64,000 nucleotides of DNA from Burkholderiales bacterium (lineage in GTDB: Bacteria > Pseudomonadota > Gammaproteobacteria > Burkholderiales > SG8-41). Below the pieces are notes generated by a model. The model ran no database searches. It saw only the letters and a program-made list of their open reading frames with translations, and had not been told where the DNA came from. The stretch is from NCBI GenBank assembly GCA_019634975.1, contig JAHCAI010000002.1, forward strand, positions 62,001 to 126,000. The letters run 5' to 3'. Shown piece by piece: positions 42,907-52,600 of the stretch. The position numbers were made by a program, and so were the translations under genes. The stretch's first letter is position 1; the number at the start of each line of letters is the position of its first letter.

Positions 42907-43299
42907 ATGAAACAGCAACGAGGCTTTACCCTGGTGGAACTGATCGTGGTGATCGCCATTCTGGGCATTCTGGCGGCGACGGCGATTCCGAGATTCATCG
43001 ACGTCAGCAGCCAGGCAAAATCTGCTGCGGCTGACGGGCTCGTGGGAGCGATCAACGGTGCCGTTGCGCTGTGCCAGGCGCAGTGGGTGGCTGCAGGCAG
43101 CACCGGCGCCACGTGCACGATGGGCGGAACAGCTGTGGCGGCGACAAGCGGTATTCCGACCACGGCGGGTATTACCAGTGCGCTGTCGACGACCAGCGGC
43201 TTCACCTACGCTGCGCCGACTTTCTCGCTGGATGCAGACACGGCCTGCCAGGTGACTTACGCCACCACGCCGCCCTACGCGACGAAGGCCGGCTGCTGA
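42907..43299 (+). CDS. MshA/MshB-type type IV prepilin, second pilin of locus 2
   Basis: This 130-residue prepilin has leader MKQQRG and Glu at +5. The N-terminal helix is nearly the same as in the locus 1 pilin. The region after about residue 70 is markedly different and four residues shorter, consistent with variation of the exposed surface. A strong GGAGAAGAGG ribosome binding site precedes the ATG, but no -24/-12 element is visible in the 78-base gap upstream. It may be read from the first pilin's promoter. Confidence 0.92.
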   Translation: MKQQRGFTLVELIVVIAILGILAATAIPRFIDVSSQAKSAAADGLVGAINGAVALCQAQWVAAGSTGATCTMGGTAVAATSGIPTTAGITSALSTTSGFTYAAPTFSLDADTACQVTYATTPPYATKAGC

Positions 43300-43353
43300 T
43301 ACGAGGCTGCCGCGATCCGCACCCGGACAACGTGATCCGGGCGGATGAAAAGA

Positions 43354-43386
43354 CGGGGGCGTGCCGGATGGCACCCCCCTTTTTTT
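43354..43386 (+). terminator. Rho-independent terminator after the locus 2 pilins
   Basis: GGGGGCGTGCC pairs with GGCACCCCCC across a short loop and is followed by seven T residues. The position matches the locus 1 terminator although the sequence differs. Confidence 0.87.
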
Positions 43387-43402
43387 CGGGCACGGATGCG
43401 TC

Positions 43403-43846
43403 ATGAGAACCGCAGGCTTCACACTGGTGGAACTGGTGGTCATCATCGCGATCGTTGCGATCATTGCGGTGGTGGCCGCTCCACGGTTCTTCGAGGCCGG
43501 CAGCTTCGACTCCCGCGGCTTTTACGACAAGTCGGTGGCCGTCGTGCGCCTGGCGCAGAAAACCGCCGTCGCCTGGCGGCGTGAAGTCCATGTCTGCGTG
43601 ACCGCGACCCAGGTCATTGCGGGCACAGCCGCGGGCTGTGCGACTCCGTTGACCTACCCGGTCAGCGGCGGGCCCGCGTCGGAAACCGCACCCAACGGCG
43701 TCACGCTGAGTCCGGTGAACTTTACATTCGACGGGCTCGGCCGGCCCAGCGCCGGCGTCACCATCATCTTCAGCAGCACGATTGCCGGCGATCCCGCACG
43801 GCAGATCGTGGTTGCGGCCGAGACCGGTTATGTCGCCGCGAACTGA
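43403..43846 (+). CDS. mshC: MshC-like minor prepilin, locus 2
   Basis: This 147-residue prepilin has the leader MRTAG and then FTLVELVVIIAIVAIIAVVAAPRFF. The C-terminal GspH-like domain keeps both cysteines. Its start at 43403 lies 17 bases past the terminator. It overlaps mshD by 17 bases, as in locus 1. Confidence 0.88.
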   Translation: MRTAGFTLVELVVIIAIVAIIAVVAAPRFFEAGSFDSRGFYDKSVAVVRLAQKTAVAWRREVHVCVTATQVIAGTAAGCATPLTYPVSGGPASETAPNGVTLSPVNFTFDGLGRPSAGVTIIFSSTIAGDPARQIVVAAETGYVAAN

Positions 43847-44456
43847 AAGAATGTTGCGCCCCGCGCAGGTCCGCGGCATTTCGCTGGTGGAACTGGTGGT
43901 GTTCATCGCCATCATCAGCACGGCGCTGGCCGGCATCCTCGGCGTGATGAATTTCACCACCCGCGCCAGCGCCGATCCGCTGGCGCAGAAGCAGGCGCTG
44001 GCGATTGCCGAGGCCTATCTCGAGGAGGCGCTGGCAATGCCCTTCACCTACTGCGACCCGGACGACGTCAACGCCGCGACAGCGCGGTCGACAGCAGCCG
44101 TCAATCCCGCAGACCCGGAGCGCTGCGCGGCCACGCTCGAGGGCATCGGCGCCGAGGCCGGCGAGTCGCGCAGCAGCGGCACCACGCCGTACGACAATGT
44201 CAACGATTACGCCAGCCTGCCCGCGGGCGTGCCGGCCAATGTCGACGGCACGCCGATCGGCGGGCTCGAGGCGTACACGGTTGCCGTCGCGGTCGCGCCC
44301 GCGGCCCTCGCGGCGAACACCGGCACCGTCGCTGCAACCGACGGCAACGGCCGCCCGCTGTCGCTGCGGATCACGGTCACGGTGACCGGTCCCAACGGCG
44401 TCACCGCGGTCCTCGACGGCTACCGCAGCCGCTATGCGCCCAATGCGCTGCCCTGA
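43830..44456 (+). CDS. mshD: MshD-like minor prepilin, locus 2
   Basis: This 208-residue prepilin has a 16-residue leader (MSPRTERMLRPAQVRG), then ISLVELVVFIAIISTALAG. Equal leader lengths in the two loci support this start. The body matches locus 1 with scattered changes (an extra residue near EAGESRSSGTT). It is followed by mshO after six bases. Confidence 0.85.
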   Translation: MSPRTERMLRPAQVRGISLVELVVFIAIISTALAGILGVMNFTTRASADPLAQKQALAIAEAYLEEALAMPFTYCDPDDVNAATARSTAAVNPADPERCAATLEGIGAEAGESRSSGTTPYDNVNDYASLPAGVPANVDGTPIGGLEAYTVAVAVAPAALAANTGTVAATDGNGRPLSLRITVTVTGPNGVTAVLDGYRSRYAPNALP

Positions 44457-44462
44457 ACGACC

Positions 44463-45281
44463 ATGAGCCTGATGCGCAAAATGACGGGCGTGACCCTGGT
44501 CGAACTGGTCGTGGTGATCGCCATCACCTCGATCATCGCGGCGGTGGTCGCGGTGTTCATTCGCCGCCCGGTCGAGGGTTATGCCGACGCCTCTCGCCGC
44601 GCGTCGCTGACCGACGAGGCGGACACCGCGCTGCGCCGGATGACACGCGACCTGAGGCTGGCCCTGCCCAACAGCGTGCGGGTCTATGGCGGCGGGCAGT
44701 TTGTCGAGTTCATCGAGACCAGCGGCGGGGGGCGTTACCGCGCGGAGCCCGACAGCGGCGGCGGGGGCAACATCCTGGATTTCTCGGCCGCCGACAGCAG
44801 CTTCGACGTGATCGGGCCGGTGCCCGCGCTGGCCGCCGGCAACGAGATCGTGGTCTACAACCTCTACAACAGCGGCACCGTGTCCAATGCCTATGCCGGT
44901 GACAACCGCGCGGCGCTGACCTCGACCGCGGCACCGCCCGTCGCCATCGCCTCCAAGCTGTTTCCGGAGCCGTCGCCGGCCCGGCGTTTTCACGTCGTCA
45001 CCGGTCCGGTGACCTATGGCTGCACCGGCGGGCAGCTGCTGCGCTACTGGGGCTATGCCTACAGCCAGGAGCCTCCGGGCGGGCCGGTGCCGCCGGCCGG
45101 AGGCAGCAGCGCAGTACTTGCCGGCAATGTCGGCGAGTGCCAGTTTGTCTATACCGCGGGCGCGCTCACCGAGCGTATCGGCACGGTGTCCATCATCCTG
45201 CAGATCGACAGCGTGTCCATCGGCGGCGGACTTGAGCGGGTGCGCATGTTCCAGCAGGCCCAGGTGAGCAACGCGCCATGA
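44463..45281 (+). CDS. mshO: MshO-like minor prepilin, locus 2
   Basis: This 272-residue PilW/GspJ-like minor prepilin has leader MSLMRKMTG, then VTLVELVVVIAITSIIAAVVAVF. The middle (about 135-205) differs most from locus 1, with insertions such as SQEPPGGPVPPAGG; the C-terminus LERVRMFQQAQVSNAP is the same. It overlaps mshP by four bases. Confidence 0.87.
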   Translation: MSLMRKMTGVTLVELVVVIAITSIIAAVVAVFIRRPVEGYADASRRASLTDEADTALRRMTRDLRLALPNSVRVYGGGQFVEFIETSGGGRYRAEPDSGGGGNILDFSAADSSFDVIGPVPALAAGNEIVVYNLYNSGTVSNAYAGDNRAALTSTAAPPVAIASKLFPEPSPARRFHVVTGPVTYGCTGGQLLRYWGYAYSQEPPGGPVPPAGGSSAVLAGNVGECQFVYTAGALTERIGTVSIILQIDSVSIGGGLERVRMFQQAQVSNAP

Positions 45282-45778
45282 GCCTGTGCCAACGGACTAT
45301 GCCGCGCCGCATGCGCGGCTTCAGCCTGGTCACCGGGATATTCCTGCTGGTCGTGCTGTCGGCGCTGGGCGCCTTCATGGTGGTTTTCACCGGCCTGCAG
45401 CAGAACACGGTGCAGGTCGACATCCTCGGCGTGCGCGCCTATTACGCGGCACGCGCGGGACTGAACTGGGCGATGTACCAGGCGCTCGATCCCGACAATC
45501 CGGGCAGCGCGACACCGGCGGCCTGCCCCGCCGGCACGATGGCCCAGGGCGCGCTGGCCGGATCGCTGGCGACATTTTCGGTGACCGTGGCCTGCGAAAC
45601 CTTCGACAGCACGGAAGCGAACCGCAACATCCGCGTCTACCGGATCACCGCGACCGCCTGCAACCAGGCCAGCTGTCCCGGCACGCCGGACAATGCCTAT
45701 GTCGAGCGTCGCGTCGTCGCGACCCTGGCCAAGTGCAAGGATCCGTCGGCACCTCCGCGTTACGAGTGTGGCCCATGA
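45278..45778 (+). CDS. mshP: MshP-like minor pilin, locus 2
   Basis: This 166-residue protein has leader ending RRMRG, then FSLVTGIFLLVVLSALGAFMV, with Thr in place of Glu at +5. It ends YECGP, two residues longer than in locus 1. Its stop overlaps the start of the giant adhesin gene (ATGA at 45775-45778), so pilus tip subunit and adhesin are translationally coupled here. Confidence 0.87.
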   Translation: MSLCQRTMPRRMRGFSLVTGIFLLVVLSALGAFMVVFTGLQQNTVQVDILGVRAYYAARAGLNWAMYQALDPDNPGSATPAACPAGTMAQGALAGSLATFSVTVACETFDSTEANRNIRVYRITATACNQASCPGTPDNAYVERRVVATLAKCKDPSAPPRYECGP

Positions 45779-48700
45779 TAAAATACAATAAAATCAATTA
45801 CTTATGCGCCATCTTCGCGAGTGGTCGAATGCTGTGCAAACTGGCCGCAGCGACTCTGCTGCTGTGTGGCGGCCTGTTTTCCCCGCCGGCGCAAGCGCAG
45901 GCCGGATTCCGCGCCGCCGCCCAAGGCACGTCGGCTGCTGCCGTGGACATCGCCTATGGCGGCGTCGGCACTTTCGTGACGCGCACCAACGCCGGATCCA
46001 TCAATCCGGGTTTCCCGGCGGGCACCACGGCCGGCGATCTGCTGATAACCCAAGTATTGGCGCGGGAAGACGCTGCAACGGTGACCATGACCGGCTGGAA
46101 TCTGCTGCTGACCGACACCCCGGTTGCCGATTACCAGGTCAAGATCTACTGGCGTGTCGCCACCGGCGCCGATCCCAATACCGTGACGCAATCGGGCACG
46201 TCGAACTTGCTGGCAGCGCGCATGACCCGCTTCACCGGCGTCGACCCGGTGTCGCCGATTCTCAATGCCGGCACGGTCAGCAGCCCGCAGCCCTTGCCCG
46301 CAGCCAACTGGAGTACCCAGACGACTGCGGAGGTGCGGACCGGCACCGAAACCACGACGGCGGCGAACGCCATGCTGGTGATCGCGGCGTTCAATACCGA
46401 TGACTCGGCTCCCGCCGCGCCGCCCGCCGCCTGCGGCAGCAATCCTGCGTTCACCACGCTCAGCAACGCGTATGCCAATACCACCACCGCCGGGCGCGAC
46501 GGCGCGATCTGGCAGTACTACGGCCTGCAGACCACGGCCGGCGCCAAGGGGCCCTTCTGCCAGGGTCAAACCAACGGCAACGACCGCAGTCACGGTGTGC
46601 TGTTTGCGCTCAACCCGACGCCGGCCAGCAATCTCGTCATCAACATGCCCGCGGGCACGCTCACCGATGATGTGATGATCGCCAGCATCGCAGTTCGTCC
46701 TTGCAGCAACACCAACGGCGGCGCCTGCACGGTCACGCTGACGCCGCCTGCCGGATGGACTCAGATCCGCCTCACCGACCAGACCGGCGGCGGAGGAACC
46801 GGGGGCTTCGGCAACCGCCTGGTCGTCTACCAGCGGGTGGCCACCGGCAGTGAACCGGCCAGCTACACCTGGACCTTCGGCGGCACGCCTTTGCACGCAG
46901 GCGCAGTGGGCGTCATTTCCAGTTATTCCGGCGTGGACACCGCCAGCCCGATCGTCGCCGAAAACGGGCAGGCCACAGCCAGCGCCTTCGCACACGCCAC
47001 CCCGAGCATAAATACCGGGACGGTCACCAATACCCTGCTGGTGACGACCCACTCCGCCAACTCCGGGGCAACCTGGACGCCGCCGGGCGGGATGACCGAG
47101 GTCGCCGACGCGTCCTCGCTACCGCCGACCGATGATCTCGGCATATCGCTGGAAGTGAATTACGAATTGCGTGCCGCGGCGGGGGCAACCGGCACCCGCA
47201 CGGCGACCCATTCCAATCCGCCGGCTGCCGATACCGGGGCCACGCACATACTCGCACTGCGCCCCGGCATCAACCATTTTTCAATTTCGCACGCCGGCAG
47301 CGGCGTCGCCTGCGATTCCCACACCGTCACCATCACCGCCCATAGCGCCACGCACGTGCCGGTGAGCGCGAACGGGCTGACAGTCAGCCTGTCGACGACG
47401 AACGGCAGAGGCACCTGGACCGGCATTGTGTCCGGCGGCGGCGTGCTGACGCCCGGAGCGCCGGGCAGCGGGCTGGCGAGCTACACCTTCGCTGCCGGCT
47501 CGAGCGCGGTGCAACTGTCGTTCCGCTACGCCAATCTGGCATCCGCCACGGAGGTGTTCGGCTTCAACGCCGTCAGCGGTGTCATCAGCGAGACTTCGGG
47601 CGCGGCGATTGCCGCGGACGACCCGTCGTTCACGATGGCCCAGGCCGGATTCCGTTTCCGCAACGTGACCGATGGCAACGACATCATTCCCGTGCAGATC
47701 TCGGGCAAGCCCTCGAACACCGGCTTCAACGCGAAGACGATCCGCCTGCAGGCGATCCGCACCGACACCGCGACACTGGCCTGTGCCGCGGCGTTTCCGG
47801 CCGCCGGCGTGCGCAACGTCGAGATGGGAGCGGAATGCAACAGCCCCGCGACCTGCGCCGGCCGCCAGGTGTCGATTACCAACAATGCCGCGACAACCGC
47901 ACTTCCGACCAGCAACGACAACGGCGGAGCAGGTGCCGTGGCGTATTTCGCCACCGGCGGCGGCGTGCCGCTGCTGTTCAACGCCAACTCGGAGGCCGAC
48001 ATCGTGATCACCTATCCCGATGCCGGACAGATCTCGCTGCACGCGCGTTACGACCTTGACGCCGGCGTTGCGGGTTACGAAATGAGCGGCAGTTCCAACC
48101 CCTTCGTGGTGCGACCCTTCGGGCTCGCGCTGCGCGGCGCCAACATCGCGACGCCGATCGCCCATTCCAACACCGCCACCGGCACCGTGCTGGCCGCGGC
48201 CGGCGACAATTTCACGATGACGGTGGCCGCCTACCAGTGGGCGTCGGGCGAAGATGCCGACAACAATGGTATTCCGGACGCCGGGGTCAACATTACCGAC
48301 AACGGCACGGTGCCCAATTTTGCCGCGACGGCCACCGTCGGGCGCATTGCGAACCTGCCCGGGGTCGCGTTGGGCACCGTGGCGCGCGGAGGAGCCTGCG
48401 CCGGTGCAGCGACGATCGCTCTTTCCGGCGGCACAGCAACGGCCGCGGACTGGTGCTACAGCGAGGCCGGCAACGTGATCTTCACGGCGGACGTCAGCAA
48501 CTACATCAGTGCCGGCGTCAACATCACCGGCAACAGCGGCCTCGACGGCGCCGGTTCGGGCGGCTATGTCGGCCGCTTCCGGCCGAAGCGCTTCGCGATA
48601 TCCGGCGCCGTGCTGACCAATCGCTCGGCTGCAGCCTGCTCGCCGGCCTCAGCCTTCACCTACATGGACGAGGGCCTTGCGCTCGCATTCACGCTGACAG

Positions 48701-49566
48701 CGCAGAACACGCAGGGCGTGACGACGCAGAACTATACCGGGGCCTACGCGAAGCTTGATCCGACGAGCGGCGGGAGCAACAACTCGAAAACCGCTTTCGG
48801 CATCGGGGCGCGCAACGTCACCCCGTTCGCGGCGCTGACCGCGCGGGTGAGCGGCGGTTATGTCACCGGCGCGCCGTCCTGGGCGAACGGGGTACTCGGC
48901 CTGAGCGGCGGCAACGCGGCGCTGGTGACCGTGGGGCGGCCGACGCCCGACGATCCGCCGGACGGCCCCTACGTCCAGGTGCAGTTCGGCATCGCCCCGC
49001 TCGACAGCGATGGCGTGACCACGGTTTTTGATTTTGATGCCGACAACAACGCGGTCAACGAGCGCACTGCCGTCGGAGCAAGCACCGTCCTGCGCTACGG
49101 CCGCTTGCGTCTGGGCGGAGGCAGCGGTTCGCAACTGTTGCCGGTCTACATGCCGGTGGAGGCCCAGTATTGGAACGGCACGTTCTGGATCACGAATGTC
49201 GACGATGCATGCACCACGCTGGCGGCGGGCGGTGTCGGGCTCGGCAACTACATCGGCAATCTCAATGCCGGCGAGACCGCGGCAAGCATCACCTCGAGCC
49301 CGCTGAAGGCAGGACGATCGGCGGTCCGCCTCAGTGCTCCGGGCGCCGGCAACAATGGCAGCGTCGATGTCGCGCTCAACCTGGGTTCCGCCGGCACCGC
49401 AAACGCCTGCCCGGCGTTTGCACCGGCGGCGACAGCGGGCAACAAGAGCTGGTTGCGCGGCCGGTGGTGCGGCACGACGGCGACACGCGATCCGGTGGCG
49501 CGCGCGCGCTTCGGCATCCAGCGCAGCAGCGACGAGACCATCTACGGCCGCGAGTTCACACAATGA
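45775..49566 (+). CDS. mshQ: MshQ-like giant surface protein 2A (repeated head modules, DUF6701 C-terminus)
   Basis: This 1,263-residue exported protein starts at ATG 45775 with an AT-rich leader (MIKYNKINYL) and a signal segment ending AQA near 45. The longer frame upstream is a shadow of mshP. The head (about 50-500) contains two related beta-rich repeats: one with VKIYWRVATGADP and RMTRFTGVDPVSPI, and one with LVVYQRVATGSEPASYTW and ISSYSGVDTASPIV. From HFSISHAGSGVACD to the end it is a DUF6701 region orthologous to protein 1B. The heads of 1B and 2A are unrelated, which implies domain exchange. Confidence 0.84.
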   Translation: MIKYNKINYLCAIFASGRMLCKLAAATLLLCGGLFSPPAQAQAGFRAAAQGTSAAAVDIAYGGVGTFVTRTNAGSINPGFPAGTTAGDLLITQVLAREDAATVTMTGWNLLLTDTPVADYQVKIYWRVATGADPNTVTQSGTSNLLAARMTRFTGVDPVSPILNAGTVSSPQPLPAANWSTQTTAEVRTGTETTTAANAMLVIAAFNTDDSAPAAPPAACGSNPAFTTLSNAYANTTTAGRDGAIWQYYGLQTTAGAKGPFCQGQTNGNDRSHGVLFALNPTPASNLVINMPAGTLTDDVMIASIAVRPCSNTNGGACTVTLTPPAGWTQIRLTDQTGGGGTGGFGNRLVVYQRVATGSEPASYTWTFGGTPLHAGAVGVISSYSGVDTASPIVAENGQATASAFAHATPSINTGTVTNTLLVTTHSANSGATWTPPGGMTEVADASSLPPTDDLGISLEVNYELRAAAGATGTRTATHSNPPAADTGATHILALRPGINHFSISHAGSGVACDSHTVTITAHSATHVPVSANGLTVSLSTTNGRGTWTGIVSGGGVLTPGAPGSGLASYTFAAGSSAVQLSFRYANLASATEVFGFNAVSGVISETSGAAIAADDPSFTMAQAGFRFRNVTDGNDIIPVQISGKPSNTGFNAKTIRLQAIRTDTATLACAAAFPAAGVRNVEMGAECNSPATCAGRQVSITNNAATTALPTSNDNGGAGAVAYFATGGGVPLLFNANSEADIVITYPDAGQISLHARYDLDAGVAGYEMSGSSNPFVVRPFGLALRGANIATPIAHSNTATGTVLAAAGDNFTMTVAAYQWASGEDADNNGIPDAGVNITDNGTVPNFAATATVGRIANLPGVALGTVARGGACAGAATIALSGGTATAADWCYSEAGNVIFTADVSNYISAGVNITGNSGLDGAGSGGYVGRFRPKRFAISGAVLTNRSAAACSPASAFTYMDEGLALAFTLTAQNTQGVTTQNYTGAYAKLDPTSGGSNNSKTAFGIGARNVTPFAALTARVSGGYVTGAPSWANGVLGLSGGNAALVTVGRPTPDDPPDGPYVQVQFGIAPLDSDGVTTVFDFDADNNAVNERTAVGASTVLRYGRLRLGGGSGSQLLPVYMPVEAQYWNGTFWITNVDDACTTLAAGGVGLGNYIGNLNAGETAASITSSPLKAGRSAVRLSAPGAGNNGSVDVALNLGSAGTANACPAFAPAATAGNKSWLRGRWCGTTATRDPVARARFGIQRSSDETIYGREFTQ

Positions 49567-49648
49567 CGGGGAACATCGGCGCCGTGAGCTACTCTCACAG
49601 GAGAAGGGGGAATCGGGTGCCGCGCGAGGCAGCCCATGTTATTAAAAT

Positions 49649-52600
49649 ATGTTAAAAATCAAAAACTTATCAATATTGCTCGGCATGGTGTTGGGGGTCG
49701 CTCTCAGCCTCGCACCGTCGCATAGGGCACAGGCCGCCGCGCCGACCTTTCAGGCGGCCGGCGCCGAAGTCAGCGGGACGGGGTCTGTCACCCCGTCCTG
49801 GCCTGCGCATGTGGCGGGCGATGTCGCATTGCTCTTCATCAAGAGCCGCAGCCAGGAGCCTGCAGTCCTGTCCGTGCCGGCCGGTTTCGCGCCAGTGGCC
49901 GACAGTCCGCAATTCAATCCCAATAACAACCGCTCCCGGCTGACCGTGTACTGGGCGCGCGCGACATCCAGTGCCATGCCGAGCCCGACTGTCGCTGACC
50001 CCGGAAATCATGTGTACGCGCGCATTCTCATTTATCGCGGTGTAGCGGGCAGTGGCGATCCCTGGGATGTGACGGGTGGTGGAGAAAACAACAATAACCA
50101 GAGCACGGTAACACTTCCGAGCGTAACCACCACGGTGGACAGCACTTTGATCGTACAGGCGGTCGCCCACAACCGGGATAATGCGGGACCGCATTTCAGC
50201 GGGCAGACGAATGCAAATCTGACGGGCATCATAGAGCGCTCCGATTCGGGCACAACCGCGGGCAATGGCGGTGGCATCGGCATCTGGGACGGCGTCAAGG
50301 CGACGGCTGGCCCCACGGGCGACACCACTGCGGATATCACCAACAACGTCAGAACGGCGTTTCTGAGCATTGCCCTGCGGCCGCCAGCGGTGCCGACCCT
50401 GGTGTCTGCGGAACTGGTGTGCGGCAGCAGCACGCAGGTGGAGGTGCGTTTCTCACGAACCGTTACAGCGGCAACGGCACAGAATGCCGCGAACTATGCC
50501 TTGAGCGGCGGCGCGACGGTTTCCGCCGCCGTGCTCGGCGGGGATGGCCAGACGGTGACCCTGACCACCAGCACCCTGGTGTCGGGCCAGTTGTATGCGC
50601 TGACGGTCAATAACGTGACGGCAGTCGGCGGCAACCCCATCGCGCCCAACTCGCAAATCACCTTTTTTTCGGAAAGTGCCTTCCTCGCCGGACTGCAGGG
50701 CAACTATTTTCCCAACATGACGCTGTCCGGCACCGCGGTGCAGCGGATCGATGGCCAGGTCAATTTCGACTGGGGCGGCGGGGCGCCCGGCGTACCCGGC
50801 ATCGGCGCGGATAATTTCAGCGTGCGCTGGACCGGTTTTGTGACGGCCCCGGTGACCGGCAACTATGTCTTCCGGACCCGCAGCGACGACGGCGTGCGCC
50901 TGTATCTCAATGGCAATCTGATCATCAACAACTGGACCGATCACGCTGCGACCAATGATGACAGTGCCCCCATCGCCCTGACCGCGGGACAGCGTTACCC
51001 CGTGGTCATGGAATACTACGAGAACGGAGGGCAGGCCGTTGCGCAACTGAGCTGGAGCGGTCCCGCCACCGGCGGTTTCGAGTTTATTCCGGCTTCCGCG
51101 CTGTCCCGTTGCGGCGGCGCCCTGCCTGCGCCGCGCGCCTTCTACAAGCTTGATGAGGCCGCCTGGGCCGGTGCCGGTGCCGTGATCGATTCCAGCGGCA
51201 ATGGATTGAACGGCACGGCCATGAACGGCACGGTCCCCGTGCCGGCCCAGGTCTGCAACGGCGCACAGTTCAATGGCAGCAATCGCTACATCCAGATAGG
51301 CGGACTGTCGAACGAACTGAATGCCACGGCCAGCCTGGCATTCTGGATACGGACCACCCAGACGGGCAACGACACCGGCTGGCAGGCGCCGGGCGTCACA
51401 GGTGTCGAGCTGGCTGGAGGCTCGGATGATATTTTCTGGGGCTGGCTGGATGCCAGCGGGCGCATCGGCGTGTCGGTGGCCAACGATTTCACCACCAAGT
51501 CATCGATCGCGATCAACAACGGGGTCTGGCGCCATGTGGTGCTGACCCGCGACCATGTGGCTGGACAGTACAGGATTTATATCGACGGTGTGCTGAATGC
51601 CAGCGGGGCGATCGCGACCGGCGTGATCGGCACACCGTTCTCCAGCCTGGGCCGGATCGAGGATACCGGGGGCACCCCGGAGTATCTGAACGGCGATCTC
51701 GACGAGGTCCGCATCTACGGCCGGGTTCTGACCGATGCCGAGGTCGTGGCGATACGCGACATCACCCGGCCCTGTGCCGCCGCGCTCCACCACGTGCGGA
51801 TTGAACACGGCGGGGTGGGGGTGACCTGCGAGCCGGCGAGCATGACGGTCAAGGCTTGTGCCGATGCGGCCTGCAACACGCTGTATAACAGCGGCCCGAC
51901 CACGACCACGCTGTCGCCGGCGGGCTGGGTCGGCGGCGACACCATCAATTTCACGGGATCGATCGTGGCCCAGCTGCGCCGGACCACGCCGGGCGTGGTG
52001 ACGCTGGATGCGGGTACAACCACGCCCGGCGCCGCCAATCCCACGCAGTGCTTCAACGGACTGATCCAGACCTGCAGCTTCGATTTCAGGGACACCGGTT
52101 TTCTGTTCAGCGCGATCCCGACGCAGACCGCAGGTGTGACTTCGGCGACCCACTCGCTGCGGGCAGTGCGCACGGACAATGCCACGGGCGTATGCACGGC
52201 CTTGTTCAACGGGAATGTGCCGAACATCGAACTGGCCTCCGAGTGCATCAACCCCGGCACTTGCCAGCCGGGCCAGCAGGTGACATTCAACAACAATGGC
52301 TCCGGGACCATTGCCGCCAACAACGGCGGCCCCATCGGGTCGTGGACTCCGCGAACCCTGACCTTCGGCGCTAATTCGACCGCGAATTTCACGCTCAGCT
52401 ACCCCGATGTCGGCCAACTGCGGCTGCATGCCCGCTACAACAGCGCCGGATCGGGCAATTACATGTCGGGAACTTCCGCTGGTTTCGTGGTTCGTCCGGC
52501 GGATTTCACGGTGACGAACATCCAGCGCGCGGCCGACAGCGTGGCCAATCCCGGGGCGACCGATGCGGCCGGCCCGCTGTTCATCCGGGCCGGCGAGAGC

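Noticed and set aside
45286..45774. N-terminal extension of adhesin 2A by 163 residues
   Set aside because: It is an out-of-frame reading of mshP. The ATG at 45775 overlaps the mshP stop and begins a signal peptide.
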